Origin: Pseudovibrio sp. Tun.PSC04-5.I4 | GTDB lineage: Bacteria > Pseudomonadota > Alphaproteobacteria > Rhizobiales > Stappiaceae | DNA length: 64,000 bases | Assembly (NCBI RefSeq): GCF_900104145.1 | Contig: NZ_FNLB01000008.1 | Span: forward strand, 496,001 to 560,000 | Direction of reading: 5' to 3' | Shown: in pieces, positions 40,474 to 49,863 of the stretch | Layout: every line of letters starts with the position of its first letter | Position numbering within the stretch: position 1 is the first letter of the stretch | Position numbers and translations under genes: made by a program | Notes under the pieces: model-generated | What the model saw: the letters and a program-made list of their open reading frames with translations, nothing else | Told to the model about the DNA's origin: nothing | The model's database searches: none

Positions 40474-41193
40474 ATGAACTCATTGACTGCTGCACTAGAA
40501 TTTATTGAATCTGTTAATGATGAAGAGACACCTGATCTTGTTTCTAAGCGTCTTGCTGAACTTGGTCAGTCTTTTGGTTTTACAAGTTTTTGTCTTGCCG
40601 CGATCCCCGAAGCTAACGCATCCTTTGATGGGTCTATTATGTTGAGTGGTTGGCGGCCTGAATGGCAACAACGTTATCTCAATCATAATTACATACAAAA
40701 TGATCCGATTGTCGCGAAAGCGCGTACTGCTAGTCGTCCATTCCTTTGGTCCAGCGTTGCCCGTGATAGTAATCTTTCTGCAGCTGCACAGCAGGTTCTG
40801 TCAGAAGCGCGCGATTACGGAATGTATGACGGAGTGTGTGTGCCAGTGCGTGGCCTTCAGAACTATCAAGGCATGCTGATTTTTGGTGGACCAGAAGTTC
40901 GACTGAATGAACGCGAAATCAGTGTTCTTCATCTGGTTGGTATTTATGCGAGTAATAAAGTGCGTGAACTAGCTGGTTCAAACATCAGGCGTCCTCGTCA
41001 TCGCATTACTCCTCGTGAACTTGAGTGCCTGAAGTGGGCAGCTGCAGGCAAGACAAGTTGGGAGATCAGTCAGATCCTAAACATCTCTCAGCATACTGCG
41101 GACTGGTATCTGGCTTCGGCTGCCAGAAAGCTGCATGCTTCGAATAGAACACACGCGGTAGCTGAGGGTTTTCGGTTCGGCCTTATTCGATAA
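40474..41193 (+). CDS. LuxR-family quorum-sensing regulator (solo)
   Basis: This 239-residue regulator has an N-terminal autoinducer-binding domain and a C-terminal LuxR helix-turn-helix. The ligand-domain landmarks are present: W and Y in GWRPEWQQRYLNHNY, the DP pair in IQNDPIV, the W in PFLWSSV, and GVCVPVRG. The DNA-binding part reads LTPRELECLKWAAAGKTSWE-like (here ITPRELECLK and ISQILNISQHTADWYLASAA). ATG 40474 has AGGGG 8-9 nt upstream. No luxI-type synthase is in the window, so it is a solo here, able to respond to signals made elsewhere. Target genes are unknown. Confidence 0.92.
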   Translation: MNSLTAALEFIESVNDEETPDLVSKRLAELGQSFGFTSFCLAAIPEANASFDGSIMLSGWRPEWQQRYLNHNYIQNDPIVAKARTASRPFLWSSVARDSNLSAAAQQVLSEARDYGMYDGVCVPVRGLQNYQGMLIFGGPEVRLNEREISVLHLVGIYASNKVRELAGSNIRRPRHRITPRELECLKWAAAGKTSWEISQILNISQHTADWYLASAARKLHASNRTHAVAEGFRFGLIR

Positions 41194-41811
41194 GTCTAAA
41201 CGACACCTACTTATGCTCTCGGCAGGGTTCGCACCGCGCTTCCTGCTGTTTGCGCTTTTACAGCATCCCGATTGTCGCAATTCAACCGATCTGTAAGGTG
41301 CAGCTACTCACGAGGCGATTAAGGCGTTGACTGTAAGCTTTTCTCTGAGTGCTTCGTAAGCGACTGGTGAAGGTTGTAAAATCGCTCCCACTGGTCGAGT
41401 TTTGCCTCCAGATCGAAGTCCCCCTTGTGGCTGAGAAGTTTGCCGAATGTGTTGCAGCGAGTAGTTGAACCCACCAGACTTAGCTGTCCTTCGCCGCATT
41501 GCGGGAACACAGACTGGTGAGAGGCCGTTGCAAGCATTGAGGGCCACGAGCGGACGTTTAGGCGGTTCCATCAGGGGTTGAACCAGCTTGCCTAGAAGCT
41601 CTTGTAAACGCTTTGCGAGAGCTTAACCTCCCTAAAATAGTCATTCGGCCTTTGTATAAATACTGCACGCACAATTCTAGTCTCTGGGTTCCTCTTGATT
41701 GCACTCAGATCAAGCAAGCTTAGGGGCAAACTATAACGATCTGCTCGTATTGTTGACGACGCGTCTTTCTTATTTGACACGCAAGTTAGAATGCCTAGCG
41801 TTTTGTGCAGG
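41194..41811. other. non-coding region with R1 repeat
   Basis: About 620 bp between luxR and the RTX gene terminator. One R1 copy lies at 41541-41583. Open frames here have poor composition; no gene supported. Confidence 0.5.
41541..41583 (+). repeat. dispersed repeat R1, copy 2
   Basis: Contains GGGCCACGAG and GGCGGTTCCATCAGGGGTTG, as in the other R1 copies. Confidence 0.6.
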
Positions 41812-41845
41812 CAAAAAAAGGAAAAGGGACAATTGCCCCTTTTCC
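41812..41845 (-). terminator. rho-independent terminator of the RTX gene
   Basis: On the minus strand a perfect GGAAAAGGG/CCCTTTTCC-type stem (41820-41845) is followed by TTTTTTT, 17 bp after the stop codon. Confidence 0.9.
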
Positions 41846-41861
41846 AATGGCGGTATCTAGA

Positions 41862-44800
41862 TCAAACGAAAAGAAAATCGTCCTGATGCAGATCAGCAGA
41901 CTTCACACCCTGAAGAGTGATCGAGGTAGCATCGTTAAATGTAATCACCGTATTCGCACCACTGTCCTCTGCTGCGGCGATGAGGGCTGCAAAATCAGCG
42001 AATACCGCGGTTTCGATTTCGATCACATCGGCAGAGCCCTCTCCAGCAGTAAAACCGGAGATAACATCATGACCGATATCACCAGCAGCAAACACAAATG
42101 TGTCATTGCCGTCTCCGCCGGATAACTGGTCATCGCCAGCACCGCCGATGATCCTATCAGCTCCGCCATTGCCGTAGATGACATCAGCGCCATCGCCAGC
42201 CAAAAGAGTTTCAGCAGCATCGCTTCCAATGATTTCGAGAGATGGTGTCTCGAAGGTTTCGATCACCGGCGTGCCAGTAGGCTCGTAAACGGTGCCGTCA
42301 GCGCCAACATAATTGCCATCGTCATTTGGCACGAAGATATAGGCCGAGCCGGAATTGTTGCCCTTATCATCATCAAAGTAAGCCCCTACGGCGATAACAC
42401 CAGCTTCATTGATTGACACAGAGTTTCCAAAGTGGTCGCTTGTTGCACCATCATAGGCGGTCAGGAAAATTTGCGTATAACTACCTGACCCGTCCGGCAC
42501 ATAAACACCGACAATGCCCCGGCTGGAACTACTACCTACGCTATAGCCCTCCCCCCCGGCCACGATGACACCGGATTCGTTGATGGCGAGTTGATCACCG
42601 CCAAAAGCCCGTTCGGTGATCAACTTAGAGACCGCATAATTGCCGCTGCCATCCGGTTCATAGATATACAATGCAGAATTCGCGCCAACCACGATAGTAC
42701 CGTCGCCCTCAACTGCACCGCTTATGCCAAAGGAAGCATTGGAATCTGGAGCGGTTAACTGCATTTCCGTATAACCACCCTCTCCATCCGGCGTGAAAAC
42801 GCGAGCCAGTTTGCCGGGACTATCAGCAAATACGACACCTGCATCATTGATGGTGACGTTGTGGCCGAAGCCATCGTCACCTAAGGCAACCAGTTTCGTT
42901 TCTGTGTAGCCACCTGAACCATCCGGGGTAAAGATATAGATCCGATCGGATGTCGTGCCATAAGCAGTGGCGACAATCACCCCGTCCGCGTTTATCGACA
43001 GGCCATTATACCCAAGAACATCCCTAGCCACCCCATCAGACGCTGTGAGCTTGACTTCAGAATAGCTTCCCCCTTCTGTCGGCGTATAGACGTAGATCGA
43101 GCCGGAGTTAGGGCCTTTGTCTCCATCTATGGAAGCACTGACGGCGATCACACCGGAATTGTTGAGCACCGTTTTAATCCCGAAACCATCATTAGCTGCC
43201 CCGTCAGAGGCCATCAGCTTGGTTTCAACGTAACCATCGCCATCCGGCGTGTAGACATAAACCGAGCCTGATTTACTGCCCTTGTCATCATCACCCTGAG
43301 ACCCGACAACAACAACGCCATGATCATTCACCTGTGCGTTGGAACCAAAATAATCCTCCTTGGCACCATCGGACGCAACAAGTTTGAACGCTGTCCCGTC
43401 TCCGTCAGCCTCATGATGCTCGCTATAGGAGTTAATCACCGGCGTGCCAGTAGGCTCGTAAACGGTGCCGTCAGCGCCAACATAATTGCCATCGTCATTT
43501 GGCACGAAGATATAGGCCGAGCCGGAATTGTTGCCCTTATCATCATCAAAGTAAGCCCCTACGGCGATAACACCAGCTTCATTGATTGACACAGAGTTTC
43601 CAAAGTGGTCGCTTGTTGCACCATCATAGGCGGTCAGGAAAATTTGCGTATAACTACCTGACCCGTCCGGCACATAAACACCGACAATGCCCCGGCTGGA
43701 ACTACTACCTACGCTATAGCCCTCCCCCCCGGCCACGATGACACCGGATTCGTTGATGGCGAGTTGATCACCGCCAAAAGCCCGTTCGGTGATCAACTTA
43801 GAGACCGCATAATTGCCGCTGCCATCCGGTTCATAGATATACAATGCAGAATTCGCGCCAACCACGATAGTACCGTCGCCCTCAACTGCACCGCTTATGC
43901 CAAAGGAAGCATTGGAATCTGGAGCGGTTAACTGCATTTCCGTATAACCACCCTCTCCATCCGGCGTGAAAACGCGAGCCAGTTTGCCGGGACTATCAGC
44001 AAATACGACACCTGCATCATTGATGGTGACGTTGTGGCCGAAGCCATCGTCACCTAAGGCAACCAGTTTCGTTTCTGTGTAGCCACCTGAACCATCCGGG
44101 GTAAAGATATAGATCCGATCGGATGTCGTGCCATAAGCAGTGGCGACAATCACCCCGTCCGCGTTTATCGACAGGCCATTATACCCAAGAACATCCCTAG
44201 CCACCCCATCAGACGCTGTGAGCTTGACTTCAGAATAGCTTCCCCCTTCTGTCGGCGTATAGACGTAGATCGAGCCGGAGTTAGGGCCTTTGTCTCCATC
44301 TATGGAAGCACTGACGGCGATCACACCGGAATTGTTGAGCACCGTTTTAATCCCGAAACCATCATTAGCTGCCCCGTCAGAGGCCATCAGCTTGGTTTCA
44401 ACGTAACCATCGCCATCCGGCGTGTAGACATAAACCGAGCCTGATTTACTGCCCTTGTCATCATCACCCTGAGACCCGACAACAACAACGCCATGATCAT
44501 TCACCTGTGCGTTGGAGCCAAAGTAATCCTCCTTGGCACCATCGGACGCAACAAGTTTGCCGGGATGAACCTTGACCTCGCTTTCGCCTTGAATAGTGAC
44601 AGTAACGGTTTCCGTGGAACTTTCGCCCGCACTGTCTGTCACCGTGTAGGTGAAGCTGTCAGTGGCGGCTTCACCTTGATCCAGATCGTTAAACTTGCCG
44701 TTTGGATTGTAGGTGAAAGTTCCATCATCATTCAGCGTCACGGTGCCGGTGGTGCTGCTTGTATCGACAGTAAAGGTGTGCGTGTCGGATGCGTCTGGGT

Positions 44801-45782
44801 CGGTAAAGTCTGGCGTAATCACAAGTGGACTGCTCTCACTGGTGCTCACATTCATTGCAGACGCAACAGGCCTATCATTCCGGCCAGTGACTGTGATGGT
44901 TATGGTATCGGTGTCACTTGCCCCAAAGCTGTCAGTTACCGTGTAGGTGAAGGTGGTGGTGCCGGTTTCCCCAACTGCCAGGTAATCAAAATCCGTACCC
45001 GGATCGTATTCAAAAACACCATCGCCTGTCTCAGTCAAAGTCCCTTCCAGACCGTCAGTATTAAGCGAGTAAGTGTGGGTATCGCCCACATCTGGGTCAT
45101 GGAAGATAGTGCGAAAAACAATTTTGGTATCTTCGTCGGTCGTGAACTCGTATGGGAAAGTGTCCGGTGAGGTGTTTGAGTCGATACCATTGATTGTAAC
45201 CGTAACGGTTTCCGTGGAGCTTTCTCCAACCGCGTCTGTCACTGTGTAGGTAAAGGTATCTGTCGCAGTCTCCCCGGCTCCGAGATGTTCGAACTTACCA
45301 TTGGGATCATAGGAGAAAGTACCATCCGCATTTACAGTCACACTGCCAACGGTACCGGATGTGTCAACTGTGAAACTATGAGTATCGTTGTTGTCTGGGT
45401 CAGTGACGTCAGGGGGGATGGTGATCGAGGTGTTTTCATCTGTCTCCGATGCCAGTGCAGCCGCAACCGGCCCATCATTATGTCCGGTGATAGTTATCGT
45501 AACCGTTGACGTGGAGCTTTCGCCTGCCGCATCGGTCACCGTATATGAGAACGTGTCGGTCGCAGTTTCGCCAGCGGCAAGGTAGTCAAACGCAGTTCCC
45601 GGGTCGTAATGGAATGTATCGTCGCTAACCACTATGCCAGAGCCGGTCATTTCATCTGTATTCAGAGTGAGAGAATGAATATCGCTGAGATCTGAGTCCT
45701 GGAAGATGACCCGGATTGAAGTCACTCCGTTTTCGTCGGTATTGACTAGGACAGGAGAGGAAATTGGTGTGCTGTTAGGCAT
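41862..45782 (-). CDS. giant VCBS / beta-propeller / RTX secreted adhesin-like protein
   Basis: This 1306-residue extracellular protein has no Sec signal. Residues ~1-400 are four cadherin/VCBS-like repeats of ~97 residues (TFSYTVTDAAGESSTSTVTI pattern). Then come two nearly identical 391-residue units, each with seven FG-GAP-like blades (KLVASDGAKEDYFG and similar), i.e. two predicted seven-bladed propellers. The C-terminal ~110 residues hold RTX calcium motifs (GNGGADRIIGGAGDDQLSGG, then GDGNDTF) and a type I secretion-like end (DDFLFV). Export by a type I ABC system is expected, but none is in the window. ATG 45782 has GGAG upstream. Likely a surface or biofilm protein; the target is unknown. 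Confidence 0.92.
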   Translation of the reverse strand: MPNSTPISSPVLVNTDENGVTSIRVIFQDSDLSDIHSLTLNTDEMTGSGIVVSDDTFHYDPGTAFDYLAAGETATDTFSYTVTDAAGESSTSTVTITITGHNDGPVAAALASETDENTSITIPPDVTDPDNNDTHSFTVDTSGTVGSVTVNADGTFSYDPNGKFEHLGAGETATDTFTYTVTDAVGESSTETVTVTINGIDSNTSPDTFPYEFTTDEDTKIVFRTIFHDPDVGDTHTYSLNTDGLEGTLTETGDGVFEYDPGTDFDYLAVGETGTTTFTYTVTDSFGASDTDTITITVTGRNDRPVASAMNVSTSESSPLVITPDFTDPDASDTHTFTVDTSSTTGTVTLNDDGTFTYNPNGKFNDLDQGEAATDSFTYTVTDSAGESSTETVTVTIQGESEVKVHPGKLVASDGAKEDYFGSNAQVNDHGVVVVGSQGDDDKGSKSGSVYVYTPDGDGYVETKLMASDGAANDGFGIKTVLNNSGVIAVSASIDGDKGPNSGSIYVYTPTEGGSYSEVKLTASDGVARDVLGYNGLSINADGVIVATAYGTTSDRIYIFTPDGSGGYTETKLVALGDDGFGHNVTINDAGVVFADSPGKLARVFTPDGEGGYTEMQLTAPDSNASFGISGAVEGDGTIVVGANSALYIYEPDGSGNYAVSKLITERAFGGDQLAINESGVIVAGGEGYSVGSSSSRGIVGVYVPDGSGSYTQIFLTAYDGATSDHFGNSVSINEAGVIAVGAYFDDDKGNNSGSAYIFVPNDDGNYVGADGTVYEPTGTPVINSYSEHHEADGDGTAFKLVASDGAKEDYFGSNAQVNDHGVVVVGSQGDDDKGSKSGSVYVYTPDGDGYVETKLMASDGAANDGFGIKTVLNNSGVIAVSASIDGDKGPNSGSIYVYTPTEGGSYSEVKLTASDGVARDVLGYNGLSINADGVIVATAYGTTSDRIYIFTPDGSGGYTETKLVALGDDGFGHNVTINDAGVVFADSPGKLARVFTPDGEGGYTEMQLTAPDSNASFGISGAVEGDGTIVVGANSALYIYEPDGSGNYAVSKLITERAFGGDQLAINESGVIVAGGEGYSVGSSSSRGIVGVYVPDGSGSYTQIFLTAYDGATSDHFGNSVSINEAGVIAVGAYFDDDKGNNSGSAYIFVPNDDGNYVGADGTVYEPTGTPVIETFETPSLEIIGSDAAETLLAGDGADVIYGNGGADRIIGGAGDDQLSGGDGNDTFVFAAGDIGHDVISGFTAGEGSADVIEIETAVFADFAALIAAAEDSGANTVITFNDATSITLQGVKSADLHQDDFLFV
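42262..44559 (-). repeat. 1125-bp direct duplication inside the RTX gene
   Basis: The segments 42262-43386 and 43435-44559 are almost identical at an offset of 1173 bp (391 codons, in frame). Only a few differences are seen, for example around 43340 versus 44513. Near-identity at the DNA level points to a recent duplication or ongoing gene conversion. Confidence 0.9.
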
Positions 45783-45900
45783 TGAAATTACTCCAAAAAA
45801 ATACGTTTAAATTTTGGAGTAAAATGCTTGTGCGTAACTGTAGGTTGTGCTTTTGGATTTGACCAATATCGGAGCTAGGTGCTCATTAGGCCATATATGG

Positions 45901-47283
45901 GAGCTAACCGCAAAAGTTGGTGATGGGTTTCACGCGGCGTGATTTTGGTTTGCATCACTCTCGATGCCATTCGTGAAGATGACACCCTGTATTATCTTAG
46001 GCAATTGATTTTTGCCTCTCAATTTCTGCCAGCGCTTCTCCGCTGCCTTGATCAGCATGAAGACCATTGGCATTGCAGTATCCCGGGAGAGGCAATTCTT
46101 GGTTTGCCTTGTTCTATGGCGCACAGTTGCAAAGGTTGATTCAATTGGATTGGTGGTTCTGATATGCCCCCAATGCTCAGCAGGAAAGTCATAAAAAGCC
46201 AACAGTTCGATCCTATCCTTGGCAAGGCATTGCGTGGCTTTGGGGTATTTAACCTCAAATTTCTCTATGAAAAGATCAAAAGCCGTCTCTGCATCTGCAC
46301 GATTTTCCGCCATCCAGATATCCTGTAGATCCTTTTTCGCTTTGGCCTGCAAGGATTTAGGCATTTTGCTTAGGACGTTCATTGTCTTGTGGACCCAGCA
46401 GCGTTGAGCTTTTGTTGTGCCAAAGACTTCCCGCAATGCCGCCCAGAAACCCAGAGCACCATCTCCCACTGCTAATTTCGGTTCGATCTGCAGGCCACGA
46501 GCTTTGAGAGCAAGCAATAGTTCCCGCCAGCTCTGAGTATCTTCCCGGTAGCCATCATCAAAGCCAATCAGCTCTTTCTTGCCTTCCGGTGTTGCCCCGA
46601 TCAACACCAGAATACAGCGACTTTCCCGTTCTCCCCGGGCTTTCAGATAGATGCCATCTGCCCACATATAAACGTAGTTGCGCGCTGACAGGTCTCGAGT
46701 TTTCCACTCTTCCCATAAAGATCGCCAGCTTTTGACAAGGCCGCGGATGACATCCGGCGAAAGGTTGGGAGCATCAACACCCAACAAAGCACTTAAAGCT
46801 TGCTGAACATCATTGGTGGAAACCCCACGCAAATAGAGCGCTGGGATCAATTCATCAAGACTGGTTGAACGGCGCAGATAATTAGGTAACAGATTGGAAT
46901 GGTAATGAATTTTCTCTTCTGCATTCTCATCTCGATCCCGGATCCGAGGTTTGCTGACCGTGACAGGCCCAACCCCAGTTTGGACCTGGCGCTCTGGCAA
47001 ATGCCCATGCCGGACCACCCGCTGACGGCCATCTGGTAATTTTAAGTCCGAGTAAAGCGAAAGCACGCTCATGACTTCACTCTCAATGGCCGCTCGCAAA
47101 AGTTGCTGTGCACCCGAACGCAAAACTTCCGTGAGCGCATCTTGAAATTCCCCTGGCTGCACAAGCGGGATAACACTATCATCTGTCATAGGCGTATCAG
47201 CTCCTCTGGAGTCAAAAGCAAGCTTCGAACACTTGCTATGATACGCCGCAATTCACTCCGTCACCAAGATTCACCGTTAGCTC
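45901..47283 (-). mobile_element. IS256-family insertion sequence, copy 1
   Basis: 1383 bp with ends GAGCTAAC/GTTAGCTC inside longer imperfect inverted repeats. A 9-bp target duplication CATATATGG flanks it (45892-45900 and 47284-47292). It is identical in length to copy 2. Confidence 0.95.
45930..47189 (-). CDS. IS256-family (mutator-type) transposase, copy 1
   Basis: This 419-residue transposase has the mutator/IS256 features: LYLRGVSTNDVQQALSALLG, the DDE residues in VYMWADGIYLKARGERES and AVGDGALGFWAALREVFG, then RCWVHKTMNVLSKMPKS and TTNPIESTFATVRHRTRQTK. It is intact, so the element may be mobile. The protein is identical to copy 2. Confidence 0.97.
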   Translation of the reverse strand: MTDDSVIPLVQPGEFQDALTEVLRSGAQQLLRAAIESEVMSVLSLYSDLKLPDGRQRVVRHGHLPERQVQTGVGPVTVSKPRIRDRDENAEEKIHYHSNLLPNYLRRSTSLDELIPALYLRGVSTNDVQQALSALLGVDAPNLSPDVIRGLVKSWRSLWEEWKTRDLSARNYVYMWADGIYLKARGERESRCILVLIGATPEGKKELIGFDDGYREDTQSWRELLLALKARGLQIEPKLAVGDGALGFWAALREVFGTTKAQRCWVHKTMNVLSKMPKSLQAKAKKDLQDIWMAENRADAETAFDLFIEKFEVKYPKATQCLAKDRIELLAFYDFPAEHWGHIRTTNPIESTFATVRHRTRQTKNCLSRDTAMPMVFMLIKAAEKRWQKLRGKNQLPKIIQGVIFTNGIESDANQNHAA

Positions 47284-47292
47284 CATATATGG

Positions 47293-47720
47293 CCTCGCGA
47301 CACAAAAGTGGCAGAACTGATCGAGATTTGTGAACATTAAGTCCCTTAAGCATCTTGCGGGCAACGACCTCAATATTTGAGGGAGACAAGTGAATGTCCA
47401 GCTCAGATCCGCTGCGTCAGTAATCAGTCTTCAATAGCATGTTCGATGAGATCGACCTGAGGTTGAAACCTCGCTCTGGCTGAGACTGCCCCTTATCTAG
47501 GTGAACGGCAGTTATGGTCACAGAGCAACATGCCTGTAATCAGGGCCAGCAGCTGATTTCCGAGCATTTCCATCCAGGATTGAGACAGTTCTTTTGGAAG
47601 TTACTGCAGGCGCTTTCCCGAGTACTTTTGGGTTGGACCTATGCGCTCATTGTACCTGGATGTGCCACGGGTTCGTTGAGCCGAATTTACCGGATTTCAG
47701 CAGAGCGGCGAATGTCCGGT
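47293..47720. other. non-coding region with R2 repeat
   Basis: About 430 bp between IS copy 1 and the LysR gene. R2 copy 2 lies at 47450-47530. No supported gene. Confidence 0.5.
47450..47530 (+). repeat. dispersed repeat R2, copy 2
   Basis: Reads GATCGACCTGAGGTTGAAAC, then CTCTGGCTGAGACTGCCCC and TGGTCACAGAGCAAC, matching 27063 and 60095. Confidence 0.6.
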
Positions 47721-48671
47721 TTAGGGAAGTTCATTGTATAATAACGAAGACAAACTGCTTGTATCTTCGATGCGGGCATCAGCGATCTTTCCAAGATAGT
47801 TGGCTAAAAGGTCAAATACTGTTCTGATCCGTGGGCTTGTTTGAAGTTCTCTGTGAGTAACCAGCCAGATAGGGAACTCCATAGAGGGCAGGTCAACGAG
47901 TACTTTTTCGACAGAAGTTTCAACTTCTCCTAAGACCTCGGGCAGCATTGAAATGCCATGACCAGACTTCACCATTTCCCAAGTGACCATACTCGAACAC
48001 GGCTGCATCACGAAGTTTGCGGATCGGAGGGGGATACCCATGTTGTTCATCGGCGCAATCAAACGTTCAGGATCGGGGATGCCCACAAAATCATAGTCTG
48101 CCACATCTTCTTTTGTGCGTGGTCGACCAACTCGTGTCAGGTAGTCGCTTGAAGCGTATAAGTTGGCTCTCAAGTCTCCAACATGGGTTGCTATCAGGTC
48201 ACTTTGAGCTGGTCGGGCGTGTCGGATCGCGATGTCTGCCTCGCGTAGCATGAGGTCCTGGATTCCACTGGACTCGTTAATGCGGATTGTAATGCCGGGA
48301 GCCTGGCTCCGCAGTTTAGACAATATGACGGGCAAGAAGGCTGCTGCCATAAGGTCGGTTGCGGTTAACACGACTTCCCCGGTAATATTTTGCGACTGAC
48401 GGTCGGCTGCCATCGACAGGAGCGTTGCAGCCTCACCCATGGAACGCACGTGGGCTAAGAGTTCTTGCCCCGCTGGGGTCAACGTTTGCCCCTTAACAGT
48501 GCGGTCAACCAGAGTGACACTGAGTGAAGCTTCGAGAGCGGATATCTGTCTGCTGATTGTTGGTTGTGTCGTATCTAATGCGCGAGCCGCAGCGCTGAAC
48601 GACCCTTCTAAGGCGGTAGCGTGGAACGCTCTCACTTGGTTCCAGTCGAATGATACGGCCTGCCAGTTCAT
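47721..48671 (-). CDS. LysR-family transcriptional regulator
   Basis: This 316-residue protein has the LysR helix-turn-helix at its N-terminus (FHATALEGSFSAAARALDTT, then QPTISRQISALEASL) and a periplasmic-binding-like effector domain (LSKLRSQAPGITIRINESSG, DIAIRHARP, MVKSGHGISMLPEVLGE). ATG 48671 (MNWQAV) is preferred over an upstream start. It is divergent from a methyltransferase gene 240 bp away, the usual arrangement for a LysR regulator and its target. The intergenic DNA contains TACGTATAC and ACGTATT motifs near 48675-48700 that could be its site. Confidence 0.93.
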   Translation of the reverse strand: MNWQAVSFDWNQVRAFHATALEGSFSAAARALDTTQPTISRQISALEASLSVTLVDRTVKGQTLTPAGQELLAHVRSMGEAATLLSMAADRQSQNITGEVVLTATDLMAAAFLPVILSKLRSQAPGITIRINESSGIQDLMLREADIAIRHARPAQSDLIATHVGDLRANLYASSDYLTRVGRPRTKEDVADYDFVGIPDPERLIAPMNNMGIPLRSANFVMQPCSSMVTWEMVKSGHGISMLPEVLGEVETSVEKVLVDLPSMEFPIWLVTHRELQTSPRIRTVFDLLANYLGKIADARIEDTSSLSSLLYNELP

Positions 48672-48912
48672 CGATTTACGTATACACAATCAACGTATTT
48701 AGTCAATAGAACGACCATTGGTGTATGGGTATTATGTATAAGCAAGAGACGACAGGAAGCCTTGGCTTTGTTGCTGCTGATTGTGACTATCAAATCCGAC
48801 CGCGCAACAAGGCGTAGATAAGCAACTAGAAAGACCCAGTAGGGCATTGACGTGGAGCTCACAATTGCGACGAAACGCTGCAAGATCACGTTCAAAATAC
48901 AGGAAAGACAGA

Positions 48913-49554
48913 ATGAGCAAATTGGAAAGGTTTTGGGATCAATCCGCTAGCAACTATGACAACACAGAAGAGAAATTTGAGTTCATTCATAGTCGTAGCC
49001 GCGAGAACACAAAAAGACATCTGAAGGATACCGACATTGTGTTGGACTACGGATGTGGAACAGGCACAACCGCCTGCGAGATTTCCAGCTTGGTTCACAG
49101 CGTGCGCGCGATTGATATCTCAACCGGGATGATCGAAATCGCAAAGGTAAAGGCCACAACAGGTGGCATTGCCAACGTTGATTTCGAACAAGCTGATATC
49201 TTCGATGAAGAGTTCGAGAGTGGTTCTTTCGATGTGGTGTTGGCATTCAACATGCTGCACACGGTGCCTGATCCGGAAAGTGTTGTGCAAAGAACGGTTG
49301 AACTGCTGAAGCCTGGCGGGTTGTTTATTTCTGTAACACCTTGCTTGGGGGGCAAAAAGTCAGCCTTGGTTACACTGCAAATTCTGTTGGTCAAAGCGTT
49401 GTTAAAGGTTGGGGTTATTCCCGTGCCCATTCGACAACTCAAGAGTGCAGACTTGGACGATCTGTTGGACAATGAAAGGTTGCAGGTCATTGAGACCGAG
49501 GAAATTTTCAAGGGTGCATCGAGCTATTTTGTGGTTACAAAGAAGGTATCCTAG
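48913..49554 (+). CDS. class I SAM-dependent methyltransferase
   Basis: This 213-residue enzyme has motif I VLDYGCGTGTTACEISS, the acidic loop RAIDISTGMIEIAK, and motif FDVVLAFNMLHTVPDPES with LLKPGGLFISVTPCLGG. It resembles small-molecule (UbiE-like) methyltransferases rather than DNA methylases, with no NPPY-type motif. ATG 48913 has AGGAAAG 8 nt upstream. It is divergent from the LysR gene, which likely regulates it. The substrate is unknown. Confidence 0.9.
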   Translation: MSKLERFWDQSASNYDNTEEKFEFIHSRSRENTKRHLKDTDIVLDYGCGTGTTACEISSLVHSVRAIDISTGMIEIAKVKATTGGIANVDFEQADIFDEEFESGSFDVVLAFNMLHTVPDPESVVQRTVELLKPGGLFISVTPCLGGKKSALVTLQILLVKALLKVGVIPVPIRQLKSADLDDLLDNERLQVIETEEIFKGASSYFVVTKKVS

Positions 49555-49854
49555 TCACGCGCCTGGCACACAAACGCAGTATCTGCCTTTCTGTTGGAAG
49601 TTGCCCCTAGTATTAATATCGCTCGCGAGCTGCGTTCTCTATAGTTGTCATGTTTCGCCTCACAGCGAACTAAGCGGTCGTTCGAGCAGTTGCAGCGAAC
49701 AGCAGTTTCGTCCGCACAGGGTACATGGACCGCACTTAAGTGGGTTGCCGTCCACACCTCAGGTCCGTTGGAAACGCACACAATCAGAAATAGCATGAAC
49801 GTAAAACCGGCGAGACCCCTGCACTGAGGCGAATGTCAGCTTAGGTCACCTCGC
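49555..49854. other. non-coding spacer before IS copy 2
   Basis: About 300 bp with no supported gene and no clear repeat. Confidence 0.4.
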
Positions 49855-49863
49855 GACATGTTG

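Noticed and set aside
48913..49554. DNA methyltransferase
   Set aside because: It lacks the NPPY/NPPF or Pro-Cys catalytic motifs and resembles small-molecule methyltransferases.
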